Source of the DNA: Streptomyces marianii
GTDB taxonomy: Bacteria; Actinomycetota; Actinomycetes; Streptomycetales; Streptomycetaceae
Length of the DNA stretch: 64,000 bases
Direction of reading: 5' to 3'
NCBI RefSeq assembly: GCF_005795905.1
Contig: NZ_VAWE01000001.1
Location: 1,674,001-1,738,000 of the forward strand
Positions 1 to 8,478 of this stretch are shown one piece after another. Each line of letters begins with the position of its first letter. The first letter of the stretch is position 1. Both the position numbers and the translations under genes were made by a program. The notes below the pieces were generated by a model. The model was not told where the DNA came from. It saw nothing but the letters and a program-made list of their open reading frames with translations, and made no database searches.

Positions 1-294
1 CCACGCGGCCACGTCCTCGGTCGCGGCCGGATCGTTCACCAGTCCGAACCAGACCGGACGCCCGCCCGCGGCCCGGCCCTCGGCCGACGGCTGCACGACG
101 ACGACGTTCGCCTGGTCGCACACGTCCAGGCAGTCGGAGATCCGCACCGGCGCCTGTTCCGCGAGACGCGCGGTCTGCTGCGCGTGGTCGACTCCGGTCA
201 CCTTGGGACTGCCGCAGCAGCAGTCCCGGCACACGACGACCCGGCACGGCACCGGGCCGGTGTCCACTGGTCCCCTGGGCACGACGACAAGCAC
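1..294 (-). CDS. (2Fe-2S) ferredoxin domain-containing protein, partial
   Basis: Reads off the left edge, so the C-terminus is missing. The translated N-terminal part contains CRDCCCGSPK followed about 25 residues on by SDCLDVCDQANVVVVQPS. This cysteine pattern is that of the thioredoxin-fold (2Fe-2S) ferredoxin family found in actinobacterial cobalamin loci. The role is probably electron transfer, with the partner unknown. A cobalamin riboswitch lies directly upstream on the same strand, so expression should fall when B12 is abundant. Two in-frame GTG starts are possible. GTG at 294 lies only 3 nt after a GGAGG; GTG at 282 is 12 nt further on. The beginning of this region on the plus strand shows no competing gene. 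Confidence 0.75.
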   Translation of the reverse strand, partial: MLVVVPRGPVDTGPVPCRVVVCRDCCCGSPKVTGVDHAQQTARLAEQAPVRISDCLDVCDQANVVVVQPSAEGRAAGGRPVWFGLVNDPAATEDVAAW

Positions 295-324
295 TCCCCT
301 CCGGGGAAATCCGCCCCAGTCAGC

Positions 325-490
325 TCGAGGAGGCGACCGCGTGAGTCTCCTGGCTCTCGGGTCACCGCTCGCCCCGGCCTTCCCACCCGCATCCGGGCAG
401 TGGTCCGTTCGGGGTCCGCTCGCCGATCACAGTGGCGGGACCGCGCCGGATTCACACCGGCTTCCTCGTTCCGCCGTCGCCTTTTACGGC
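325..490 (-). promoter_or_regulatory. Cobalamin (B12) riboswitch
   Basis: On the minus strand the segment at 446-462 reads AGCCGGTGTGAATCCGG. It is followed at 428-439 by CCCGCCACTGTG, then a GGGAAGGCC segment near 378-387, and GAGAGCCAGGAGAC (345-358). These are the conserved core and B12-box elements of the cobalamin riboswitch, in the right order and spacing. It sits in the leader of the ferredoxin-domain gene, whose start is about 30-50 nt downstream. Boundaries are approximate because the P1 stem was not folded. Confidence 0.88.
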
Positions 491-751
491 GGACATCATC
501 GCAGAATCCCGTGCCGTGTCCACGCCGCGTCCGGATCCGGCGGCCCGGACGACCCGTCACGCCCCGCGGCCGGGACCACGGAGAGCCGTCGGCCGTACCG
601 CGAACGGACGCCCACCGGTGGCACCCGAACACCGGGCGAACCAGGCTGACAACACCACATACTGCAAAAAACGCGGTAATCAACCGGAAAACGAGGCAAA
701 GGAACGGTAATGTTCGGCCCGGCGCAGCACTGACATCCAAGGAGTCCGGCG

Positions 752-1150
752 GTGATCTCACGTGTGTCAGCGGGCGTTCTGCTGATCTGCGCGGTGCTGC
801 TGCACGTGGTGACTCCGCTGTGCGCCACCCCTGACGCACCCCGGGCCGAGGCGGCCGTCGTCTCGACCGAGAACAGGAACCCCCACACCGCGGCCGTGGT
901 CGTCCGCGCCGACGGCGCCGGGCTCCACCACGACGAGTACGACCCGCGCAACCATCCCTCGCGGCTGACCCCGCTCGGCGCCCAGGCCCCCGCCGGCCCC
1001 GGCTACGGGAACACGGGCCACGGCGGCGGCGCCCCGGACGAGACGACGGGCCCCCCGCGCGGTACGTCGGCCTGGACCGCGAGACACAGCCGGAACCCGG
1101 GCGCCGCACCGGCGCCGACCCTGAGCACCCTGCAGTCGTTCCGCTGCTGA
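752..1150 (+). CDS. Hypothetical small secreted or membrane protein
   Basis: A 132-aa product starting at GTG 752, with a good ribosome-binding site AAGGAG 8 nt upstream. The first 25 residues form a hydrophobic segment (GVLLICAVLLHVVTPLCA) that could be a signal peptide or single membrane anchor. The rest is Gly/Pro/His-rich and without recognisable domains. It lies upstream of the carbonic anhydrase and SulP genes on the same strand, about 180 nt before the first, so a link to bicarbonate or sulfate handling is possible but only inferred from position. I do not recognise the family. A real gene is likely from the ribosome-binding site and high third-position GC. Confidence 0.6.
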   Translation: MISRVSAGVLLICAVLLHVVTPLCATPDAPRAEAAVVSTENRNPHTAAVVVRADGAGLHHDEYDPRNHPSRLTPLGAQAPAGPGYGNTGHGGGAPDETTGPPRGTSAWTARHSRNPGAAPAPTLSTLQSFRC

Positions 1151-1331
1151 CCGGCAGGTGCGCCACCGGACGCCGACCCTCCCCCCGAGCCGCCGGGACA
1201 CAGCCCCCGCGCGCCCCGGGACGGACGTCCGGTGCGGCCGACGCCCTCGTCACGAGGCGTCAGGGCCACCGCGGCGCACCCCTCTTCGACGAGGCAGACC
1301 CGTTCCGCATCGAAGAGACCGAGGTACGACC

Positions 1332-1934
1332 ATGCAGTCACTCATCGAGCACGCCCGGCAGTTCCCCGCGCGGATCGCGGGCCAGCAGGACGCCTACGCG
1401 GCGCTCGCGCGGGGGCAGCGGCCCCAGGCGCTGTTCATCACCTGTTCCGACTCCCGGGTGGTCCCTTCGCTGATCACCGGCGCCCGGCCCGGCGACGTGT
1501 TCGAGGTACGCACCGCCGGGAACATCGTCCCGCCCTGGCAGCCGCGGGCGGCCTGCGCCGTCGGGGGCAGCCTGGAGTTCGCCCTGGAGGCCCTGGAAGT
1601 GCCCGACATCGTCGTGTGCGGGCACTCGCACTGCGGCGCCGTCCAGGGCCTGCTGCGGGAGCAGGACGTCCGGAGCATGCCGCTGGTACGGCGCTGGCTC
1701 ACCAGGGCGGGGCACCGCACCGGGCACGACGCGCCCGAGCCGTCCACGGGCGAGGAACTGACGCCCGCCGTGCAGCGGCACGTCCTCACCCAGCTCGGCC
1801 ATCTGCGGACCTACCCCTGCGTCGCCCGGCGGCTGGACTCGGGCCGGCTGCGGCTGCATGCCTGGTTCTACACGGTCGAGTCCGGCGAGGTCCTCGCCTG
1901 CGCGGCGGACGGCCGCACCTTCCGGCCCCTGTGA
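1332..1934 (+). CDS. Beta-class carbonic anhydrase
   Basis: Reversible hydration of CO2 to bicarbonate in the cytoplasm. The 200-aa protein has all active-site residues of the beta class. C38 and the D40/R42 dyad lie in TCSDSR, and H98 and C101 lie in VVCGHSHCGA. Length is normal for the family. The ATG at 1332 is chosen because GAGG is 7 nt upstream and because the longer in-frame reading adds only low-complexity sequence. A SulP anion transporter follows after about 110 nt on the same strand. Such pairs, or fusions, are common, and suggest that the enzyme supplies or consumes bicarbonate moved by the transporter. Confidence 0.93.
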   Translation: MQSLIEHARQFPARIAGQQDAYAALARGQRPQALFITCSDSRVVPSLITGARPGDVFEVRTAGNIVPPWQPRAACAVGGSLEFALEALEVPDIVVCGHSHCGAVQGLLREQDVRSMPLVRRWLTRAGHRTGHDAPEPSTGEELTPAVQRHVLTQLGHLRTYPCVARRLDSGRLRLHAWFYTVESGEVLACAADGRTFRPL

Positions 1935-2041
1935 TCCGGGCCGGCACCCCGGCCGCCGGCGCCGGCGGCCGCGCACCGCGGTGCCCGCCGCACCGGCCCG
2001 GACGCCCACGACGTTCCTTCCTCACCTCCTGAAAGAACGCC

Positions 2042-3637
2042 ATGCCCCTGATCACTGCAGAGCAACGGCGCACCCTCCGCGCCGACGTCACCGCCTCCCT
2101 CGTCGTCTTCCTCGTCGCCCTGCCGCTGTGCGTGGGCGTGGCCGTCGCCTCCGGCGTCCCGGCCGAACTCGGCCTCATCACCGGCATCGTCGGCGGTCTG
2201 GTCACCGGGCTGCTGCCCGGCAGCAGCCTCCAGGTCAGCGGCCCCGCCGCGGGACTGACCGTCCTCGTCTTCACGGCGGTGTCCGACTACGGGCTGCCCG
2301 CCCTCGGCGTGATCGTGCTCGGCGCCGGGCTGATCCAACTCGTGCTCGGCGCCCTGCGGCTCGGCCGGTGGTTCCGCGCGATCTCCCTGGCCGTCGTCCA
2401 GGGCATGCTCGCCGGTATCGGGCTGGTCCTGATCGCCGGCCAGCTCTACGCGCTGGCGGACGCCAAGGCTCCGGGCGGCGGACTGGCCGACCTCGCGGGT
2501 CTGCCGCGGCTCGTCCTCGCCACCGTCACCTCGCAGAACGCACTCCTGGCCCTCGCCGTGGGCGTGGGAACGGCGCGGCTCATCGCCGTGTGGCCGCGGG
2601 TCTCGGGACGGGCGCGGGTGGTGCCGGGAGCGCTGGTCGCGGTGGGCGTCGCCACCGCTCTGACCGCCCTGTTCGACCTGCCCATCGCACGGGTCGAGGT
2701 CACGGGGCTGCTGCACGCGATCCAGCCGCCCGGCCTGTCCGACGCGACGCGGCTCGCCGACGTAGGACTCGCGGCCACGGTCGTGGCGTTCGCGCTGATC
2801 GCCTCGGCCGAGAGCCTGTTCAGCGCGAGCGCCGTCGACCGGCTCCACTCGGGTCGCCGCACCGACTACGACAAGGAGCTGATGGCGCAGGGGGCGGGCA
2901 ACAGCGTCTGCGGTCTGCTCGGCTCCCTGCCGATGACCGCGGTGATCGTGCGCAGCTCCGCGAACGTCCAGGCCGGTGCGCGCACCAAGCTCTCCCGCGT
3001 GCTCCACGGCGTGTGGCTGCTGCTGTTCGCGGCCTTCCTCCCGCAGGCGCTCTCCTACGTCCCGACCGCCGCGCTCGCCGGCGTCCTGATCCACGCGGGG
3101 TGGAAGCTGATCCCGGTGAAGGAGATCGGGCCGCTGTGGCGGGACCACCGCGGCGAGGCGGTCATCCTGGTCGTCACCGCGGCGGCGATCGTGACGACGA
3201 ACATGTTCGAGGGCGTGCTCATCGGTCTGCTCCTCGCCGTCGTCAAGACGGCCTGGGCCATGTCCCACGTCCACATCTCCGTGTCCGACAGCGGCATCGG
3301 GCCTGTCCGGGTCCGGCTAAGCGGCAACGCCACGTTCCTGCGGCTGCCCCGCATCCTGGACACCCTGGACGCCCTGCCGCAGCGGCATGTGGAGCTCGAC
3401 CTCTCCGGGGTGCGCCATCTGGACCACGCGTGCATGACCGCCCTGCAGAGCTGGGCCGACGAGCGCAACGCCCATATCTCCCGGCCGGACGCGGAGGCCG
3501 GGGTCCTGGGCGGGCCGGACAGGGCCGGTACGGCGGCCGAAGCGTCCGCGGGCCCGGATACGGCCGGTACGGCGGGCGGCGCGGGCGGTCCGGGCCGGGG
3601 TTCGGCCGGACACCGTCCCAAGGGGCCGCTGCCGTAG
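2042..3637 (+). CDS. SulP family inorganic anion transporter (bicarbonate or sulfate) with STAS domain
   Basis: A 531-aa integral membrane protein. Residues about 10-400 hold the multi-helix SulP transport domain: LPLCVGVAVASGVPAELGL near the start, SGPAAGLTV, and the NSVCGLLGSLPMTAVIVRSSANV region. Residues about 425-490 form a short STAS domain (HVELDLSGVRHLDHACMTAL). The last 45 residues are Gly/Ala/Pro-rich. SulP proteins move sulfate, bicarbonate or other anions with Na+ or H+. Because the gene lies behind a carbonic anhydrase, bicarbonate uptake is the favoured substrate, but sulfate cannot be excluded from sequence. It probably forms one transcript with the carbonic anhydrase. Confidence 0.9.
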   Translation: MPLITAEQRRTLRADVTASLVVFLVALPLCVGVAVASGVPAELGLITGIVGGLVTGLLPGSSLQVSGPAAGLTVLVFTAVSDYGLPALGVIVLGAGLIQLVLGALRLGRWFRAISLAVVQGMLAGIGLVLIAGQLYALADAKAPGGGLADLAGLPRLVLATVTSQNALLALAVGVGTARLIAVWPRVSGRARVVPGALVAVGVATALTALFDLPIARVEVTGLLHAIQPPGLSDATRLADVGLAATVVAFALIASAESLFSASAVDRLHSGRRTDYDKELMAQGAGNSVCGLLGSLPMTAVIVRSSANVQAGARTKLSRVLHGVWLLLFAAFLPQALSYVPTAALAGVLIHAGWKLIPVKEIGPLWRDHRGEAVILVVTAAAIVTTNMFEGVLIGLLLAVVKTAWAMSHVHISVSDSGIGPVRVRLSGNATFLRLPRILDTLDALPQRHVELDLSGVRHLDHACMTALQSWADERNAHISRPDAEAGVLGGPDRAGTAAEASAGPDTAGTAGGAGGPGRGSAGHRPKGPLP

Positions 3638-3872
3638 CGGGCCTGACGCTTCGTCCGGTGCCGGGAACGCGCCACCCGCCGGACGGACCGCCCCCGGGAC
3701 TGCGGACGCTTCGGCCGCCGGCACAGGGGGCTCCGTGCGCGCGGACCGCGCCAGCGGGCCGACCGCTGCGGGACCTCCGGGCAGACGGGCCGCCGGCTCG
3801 CGTGCTCGGGCGTGGCGGAGCACCTGGCGGCCGAGCCGGCCGATCAGGGGGCCGACCGACCCGCGGGGGCAA

Positions 3873-3912
3873 GGCGGCGGCGTCCGCACACATGTGTGCG
3901 GACGCCGCCGCC
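3873..3912. terminator. Bidirectional terminator: 40-bp perfect palindrome
   Basis: Two perfect 20-nt arms (3873-3892 and 3893-3912) meet without a spacer around ACATGT. The site lies between the convergent SulP and ROK genes in an otherwise gene-free stretch of about 320 bp (3638-3959). A long GC-rich hairpin is formed on either strand, which fits a bidirectional terminator without a U-tract. Nothing else was seen in this gap. Confidence 0.7.
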
Positions 3913-3959
3913 TGCCCCTGGTCGGCCGCCGACCGACCTGCCCGGCGCCATCACCGGCA

Positions 3960-5270
3960 TCAGCCCTGCAGGCCCGGAACCGCCACCCCGGCAGCGGGAG
4001 GAATCAGGCGGGCCGGGTCGGCGAAGACCTCCTCCACGACGACGCCCGCAGCGCCGCGCACCGCGGCGGTGAAGCCCAGGGCGGATCCGGTGACCCGGGC
4101 GACCGCGGGGTCGCCGGCCACGGCCCGCTCCCTCAGCTCCCGCATCGCGGCGGGCAGCAGGTACGGGGCGACCGTCGCGAAGTAGCCGCCGAGCACGATC
4201 ACCTCGGGGTTGAGCAGATTGACCGGAATGGCCAGGCCGATGCCGAGCCAGCGACCGATCTCGTCCAGCCCGCCCAGCGCCCGCGGGTCCCCTTCGGTGG
4301 CCCGTCGCAGCAACTCCGCCGCGAGCTCCTGGGGGTCGAGGGCGACCGCGCCCGCCGGTCCGTCCGCCAGATCCGGCGCGGCGGTGCGGATCGCGGCGGT
4401 GAGCCCGACCTTGGTCTCCAGACAGCCGGTTCGCCCGCAGGCGCACCTCTCCCCCGCCGGGTCCACCTGCAGATGGCCCAGCTCGCCGCTGAAGCCGCCC
4501 GCACCGCGCAGCAGCCCGCCGTCCGCGACGATGCCGGCGCCGATGCCCGCCTCGCCGGTGACGTACACCAGATCGGCGGCACGGGAGCCGGGGCGGCCGC
4601 GTTCGGCCAGTGCCGCCAGATTGGCCTCGTTGTCGACGACGACGGGCACCTCGGCCGGCAGTCCGAGATGATCACGCAGCAGCCGGGCGACGGGAACGTC
4701 CCGCCAGCCGAGATTCGGCGCGGCCCGCACCGAACCGTCGGCGGCGTCCACCGGACCGGGCACCGCGACGCCGATGCCCGCCGTGTGCGCTCCCGCGGCC
4801 CGCGCCTCGTCAAGCAGTTCGGCCGCGATCCCGGCGAGCGCGCGGATCGTGCGCTCGGCGCCCTCACGGGTGGCGTCGTGGACGACGCGCCGCTCCTGCC
4901 GGGTGCCGTCGGCGAGATCCGTCGACCGGGCCGCCAGATAGCGGGAGTTGACCTCCAGCCCCAGCACGGCGACCGCCCGTCCGTCGATCTCCAGACGGCG
5001 CCCGGGGCGCCCGACGCTCCCGTCCTGCTGGAAGTCCGTCTCCCGGAGCAGCCCGCGTTCGATCAGCTCCGCCACGAGGCTGGACACCGTGGCCCGTGTC
5101 AGCCCGGTGTGCCGGGCCACGGTCGCCCGGGACAGCGGACCGGCCGAGCGCACCTCGCCGAGGACGCGGACGAGGTTGGCCCGGCGGACCGCCACCTGGT
5201 CGGACGGTGCCCGGCCCGGGCCGCGGGCGGCCGCTGCTGCGGCGCTCTGTGACACGTTCACGCTCCCCAT
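3960..5270 (-). CDS. xylR: ROK family transcriptional regulator, probable xylose repressor
   Basis: A 436-aa regulator with an N-terminal winged helix-turn-helix (about residues 30-80, LSRATVARHTGLTRATVSSLVAEL split by its turn) and a ROK sugar-kinase-like domain. The ROK zinc-site region GELGHLQ...CACGRTGCLE is intact. ROK repressors of this build release DNA when they bind a sugar. The gene lies 71 nt downstream of xylA on the same strand and faces xylB across the divergent promoter, so control of xylose use is the natural reading. The annotated ATG has a weak ribosome-binding site. An in-frame GTG five codons later has GGGGAG 7 nt upstream and may be the true start. Confidence 0.88.
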   Translation of the reverse strand: MGSVNVSQSAAAAAARGPGRAPSDQVAVRRANLVRVLGEVRSAGPLSRATVARHTGLTRATVSSLVAELIERGLLRETDFQQDGSVGRPGRRLEIDGRAVAVLGLEVNSRYLAARSTDLADGTRQERRVVHDATREGAERTIRALAGIAAELLDEARAAGAHTAGIGVAVPGPVDAADGSVRAAPNLGWRDVPVARLLRDHLGLPAEVPVVVDNEANLAALAERGRPGSRAADLVYVTGEAGIGAGIVADGGLLRGAGGFSGELGHLQVDPAGERCACGRTGCLETKVGLTAAIRTAAPDLADGPAGAVALDPQELAAELLRRATEGDPRALGGLDEIGRWLGIGLAIPVNLLNPEVIVLGGYFATVAPYLLPAAMRELRERAVAGDPAVARVTGSALGFTAAVRGAAGVVVEEVFADPARLIPPAAGVAVPGLQG

Positions 5271-5341
5271 CCGCCCGGGCCGCGTGGTTCCGGCCGGGGA
5301 CTTCAGCTCGTCAAAGGGCGACAGGGAAACCTATCCCGCCG

Positions 5342-6511
5342 TCACCGCACGGCGAGCAGGTGTTCCATCGCCAGCTGGTCGAGTCGCTCGAACGCCATGG
5401 AGCGCTCGGCCGCCGCCCGCACGTCGAACTCCTCGTAGGCGGATGCGTCGGCGAGCAGGCCCCGGAGACCGTCGGCTGCGGTGGGCCGGGCGAGTTCGTC
5501 GAGCCGCGAGGCGGCCAGCGCCTGCCCGACCTCGGGATCGGCACGGAAGGCGGCGGCGCGCTCCTTGAGGATCAGGTAGTTCCGCATGCAGTTCCTCGCC
5601 GACTCCCACACCCCGTCGAAGCCGTCGGTGCGCACCGGCTTGAAGTCGAAGTGGCGGGGGCCCTCGTAACCGGCGGTCTCCAGGAGGTCGACGAGCCAGA
5701 ACGCCTGGCGCAGATCGCCGGCGCCGAAGCGGAGGTCCTGGTCGTACTTGATTCCGGACTGGCCGTTCAGGTCGATGTGGAAGAGCTTGCCCGCCCACAG
5801 CGCCTGGGCGATGCCGTGCGGGAAGTTGAGTCCGGCCATCTGCTCGTGGCCGGTCTCCGGGTTGACGCCGACCAGCTCGGGGCGCTCCAGGCGCTCGATG
5901 AAGGCGAGGGCGTGGCCGATGGTGGGCAGCAGGATGTCGCCGCGCGGCTCGTTGGGCTTCGGCTCGATGGCGAAGCGCAGGTCGTAGCCCTGCTCGGTGA
6001 CGTACTCGCCGAGCAGGTCGAACGCCTCCTTCATCCGGTCCAGGGCGAGGCGCACGTCCTTCGCCGCGCCGGACTCGGCGCCTTCCCGGCCGCCCCAGGC
6101 GACATAGGTGGTGGCGCCCAGCTCTGCGGCGAGGTCGATGTTGCGGATCGTCTTGCGGAGTGCGAAGCGCCGGACGTCGCGGTCGTTGGCGGTGAAGGCG
6201 CCGTCCTTGAACACGGGGTGCGTGAAGAGGTTGGTGGTCGCCATGGGCACGGCGAGGCCCGTGCGCTCCAGGGCGGAGCGGAACCGCTTGACGGCGGCCT
6301 CGCGCTCGGTGTCACCGGCGCCGAAGGGGATCAGGTCGTCGTCGTGGAAGGTCACACCGTAGGCGCCCAGCGCCGCCAGCCGTTCGACGGACTCGACCGG
6401 GTCGAGGGCCGGACGGGTCGCCTCGCCGAAGGGGTCCCGGCCCTGCCAGCCGACGGTCCACAGACCGAAGGTGAACTTGTCCTGCGCGGTGGGAGCGTAC
6501 TTCTCCGACAT
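5342..6511 (-). CDS. xylA: Xylose isomerase
   Basis: Isomerises D-xylose to D-xylulose, and glucose to fructose, with two divalent metals. The 389-aa length matches the class I Streptomyces enzymes. Catalytic H56 and D59 lie in FHDDD, metal ligands include E183 and K185 (AIEPKP) and E219/H222 (NPETGHE), and the C-terminal tail ends ...[10 protein letters not shown]. The ATG at 6511 ([10 protein letters not shown]) is chosen over the 27-codon-longer frame because AAGGGG sits 6 nt upstream and the homologous proteins start there. xylB is divergent, and the ROK repressor gene lies downstream in the same direction. Confidence 0.97.
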   Translation of the reverse strand: MSEKYAPTAQDKFTFGLWTVGWQGRDPFGEATRPALDPVESVERLAALGAYGVTFHDDDLIPFGAGDTEREAAVKRFRSALERTGLAVPMATTNLFTHPVFKDGAFTANDRDVRRFALRKTIRNIDLAAELGATTYVAWGGREGAESGAAKDVRLALDRMKEAFDLLGEYVTEQGYDLRFAIEPKPNEPRGDILLPTIGHALAFIERLERPELVGVNPETGHEQMAGLNFPHGIAQALWAGKLFHIDLNGQSGIKYDQDLRFGAGDLRQAFWLVDLLETAGYEGPRHFDFKPVRTDGFDGVWESARNCMRNYLILKERAAAFRADPEVGQALAASRLDELARPTAADGLRGLLADASAYEEFDVRAAAERSMAFERLDQLAMEHLLAVR

Positions 6512-6542
6512 GGTGTGCCCCTTGGGAGACGACTGTCCGGAA

Positions 6543-6587
6543 TTTGTTTTACCTCTTATCAATACCTCAGAGCTCACCCCCTGCCAA
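6543..6587 (-). promoter_or_regulatory. xylA promoter with possible ROK-repressor site
   Basis: On the minus strand, TTGGCA (6587-6582), a 17-nt spacer and TATTGA (6564-6559) form a good SigA-type promoter for xylA. Just downstream, at 6543-6552 read on the plus strand, is TTTGTTTTAC. A near copy recurs beside the xylB promoter. The A/T-rich element stands out in this GC-rich sequence and is a candidate operator. Confidence 0.55.
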
Positions 6588-6636
6588 GCCATACCCCATG
6601 GCTCGCAGACGTCGAGATTGCCCCGTTATGCTGGGC

Positions 6637-6675
6637 TTGACGACCTCCGATGACCTCGACATATTTTGTTTTTAC
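6637..6675 (+). promoter_or_regulatory. xylB promoter with possible ROK-repressor site
   Basis: TTGACG (6637-6642), a 17-nt spacer and CATATT (6660-6665) form a SigA-like promoter. The element TTTTGTTTTTAC at 6664-6675 overlaps the -10 end, where a repressor would block initiation. The matching element in the xylA promoter supports shared control by the adjacent ROK protein. Confidence 0.5.
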
Positions 6676-6706
6676 GACAGACTGAATTAGCCCAGTGAGG
6701 TGCGCA

Positions 6707-8215
6707 GTGCCGTCATCGCCCGTCGTCATCGGCGTGGACAGTTCCACCCAGTCCACGAAGGCCGTCGTCATCGACGCCGACTCCGGCCGCCTGCTCGCCG
6801 CAGGGCGCTCGCCGCACACCGTCACGGGCGAGGGCGGGGCCCGGGAGACCGATCCCGAGGAGTGGTGGCGGGCCCTACGAGAGGCCGTCGCTTCTGCCCT
6901 GCACGCATCCGGGGCCCCGGCCTCCGCCGTCACGGCGATCGCGGTCGCCGGACAGCAGCACGGGCTCGTCACCCTGGACGCCGCGGGGCGCCCGCTGCGT
7001 CCGGCACTGCTCTGGAACGACACCCGGTCCGCCCCGCAGGCCGCCGCCCTCACCCGTGCCCTCGGCGGCGCGGACGCCTGGGCGGCCCGCACGGGTTCGG
7101 CACCCGTCGCCTCCATGACGGCGACCAAGTGGCGGTGGCTGCGCGAGAACGAACCACGGACCGCCGACGCCACCGACGCCGTACGGCTCCCCCACGACTT
7201 CCTCACCGAGCGGCTCGCGGGCACCGCCGCGACCGACCCCGGCGACGCCTCCGGCACCTGCTGGTACTCGGCCGCCACCGGCGGGTACGACCCCGAACTG
7301 CTCGGCCTCCTCGACCTCGATCCGGCGCTGCTGCCGACCGTCGCCGCGAGCGGCGCCGAGCGGATCGGATCCCTGACCCGCTCCGCGGCCGAGGCGCTCG
7401 GGCTGCCGGAGGGCGTCGCCGTCGCCGCGGGGACGGGCGACAACATGGCGGCGGCCGTCGGGCTGGGCCTCGGCGGTGCGGGGCTGCTCGACCACCCGGT
7501 GGTCAGCCTCGGCACCTCCGGCACGGTCTTCGCGGCCACCCGCACCCGCCCCGCGTCGCCCGCGCTGGCCGGCTTCGCCACCACCGACGGCGGCCATCTG
7601 CCGCTCGCCTGCACCCTCAACTGCACACTCGCCGTCGACAAGGTCGCCGCCCTGCTCGGGCTCGACCGCGAGGACGCCGAACCGGGCGGCGAGGCGGTGC
7701 TGCTGCCGTACCTCGACGGTGAGCGCACCCCCGACCTCCCGCACGCCTCGGGGCTGCTCACCGGACTGCGGCACACGACCACGCCGCGTCAACTGCTGGG
7801 AGCGGCCTACGAGGGCGCGGTGTTCACCGTGCTGCACGCCCTCGACCAGCTCCCCCTCGGCGAATCCACCCTCGGCGACGGGGCGGCGTACGGCGGCCCG
7901 CAGGGCTCCGGCGCGCACGAGCGGCCCCTGAGGCTGATCGGGGGCGGCGCGCGGGGACGGTTCTGGGTCGACACCGTGCGCCGCCTGTCGGGCCGCGCCG
8001 TGCTGATCCCGGAGTCGGAGGAGCTCGTCGCGCTGGGAGCCGCCGCGCTCGCGGCGGGCGCGGCGTCCGGACGGGACCCGGTGGCCGTCGCGACGGCGTG
8101 GGGTACGGGGCGCGGTCGTGAACTGCCCGCCGTCCCGAGGGACGAGGCCGCGTGGCGGCGCATCGAGGCCGTGCTCGCAGACGTCACGGCGCGGGCCGGG
8201 CGAGCGGGCGACTGA
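6707..8215 (+). CDS. xylB: Xylulokinase
   Basis: Phosphorylates D-xylulose to xylulose 5-phosphate, the step after xylA, feeding the pentose phosphate pathway. The 502-aa FGGY-kinase has the N-terminal GVDSSTQSTK phosphate loop, the substrate-contact region AVAGQQHGLV, the ATP-domain GTGDNMAAAVGLG, and the C-terminal LIGGGARG...VALGAAALAAG signature. GTG at 6707 is preferred because GAGG is 7 nt upstream; a GTG four codons earlier overlaps that ribosome-binding site. The gene is divergent from xylA. Its length and motifs are normal. Confidence 0.95.
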   Translation: MPSSPVVIGVDSSTQSTKAVVIDADSGRLLAAGRSPHTVTGEGGARETDPEEWWRALREAVASALHASGAPASAVTAIAVAGQQHGLVTLDAAGRPLRPALLWNDTRSAPQAAALTRALGGADAWAARTGSAPVASMTATKWRWLRENEPRTADATDAVRLPHDFLTERLAGTAATDPGDASGTCWYSAATGGYDPELLGLLDLDPALLPTVAASGAERIGSLTRSAAEALGLPEGVAVAAGTGDNMAAAVGLGLGGAGLLDHPVVSLGTSGTVFAATRTRPASPALAGFATTDGGHLPLACTLNCTLAVDKVAALLGLDREDAEPGGEAVLLPYLDGERTPDLPHASGLLTGLRHTTTPRQLLGAAYEGAVFTVLHALDQLPLGESTLGDGAAYGGPQGSGAHERPLRLIGGGARGRFWVDTVRRLSGRAVLIPESEELVALGAAALAAGAASGRDPVAVATAWGTGRGRELPAVPRDEAAWRRIEAVLADVTARAGRAGD

Positions 8216-8456
8216 AGGGCCCGGGGTCGCGTCCGCGGGCGGGCGCCCGGCCGGAGGACGCCGGTCGAAATCTGCCGCCCGAACGCCTGGAGCGGTCTGC
8301 CGGGTGACCACTTCCTTGTTACCCACCGGCACGAGGTTCCCCACCGGCACGAGGCCGTGGACGCGGCACTGCGGGCCCCGACGGCAACGACAGGGCACGG
8401 CAGCCGACGGAGCGTGCCCGCCTCGGGCCCCGGCCCGCAGATCTGGCCGAAAGCTC

Positions 8457-8470
8457 TGAACGGTGGTTCA
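8457..8470. promoter_or_regulatory. Candidate autoregulatory TetR operator
   Basis: TGAACGGTGGTTCA consists of TGAAC and GTTCA arms separated by 4 nt. It ends 8 nt before the TetR start codon. The position fits self-repression by the adjacent regulator. The preceding gap (8216-8456) also holds a 15-nt direct repeat CCCACCGGCACGAGG near 8322-8353, with nothing else visible. Confidence 0.45.
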
Positions 8471-8478
8471 CTGTTTCC

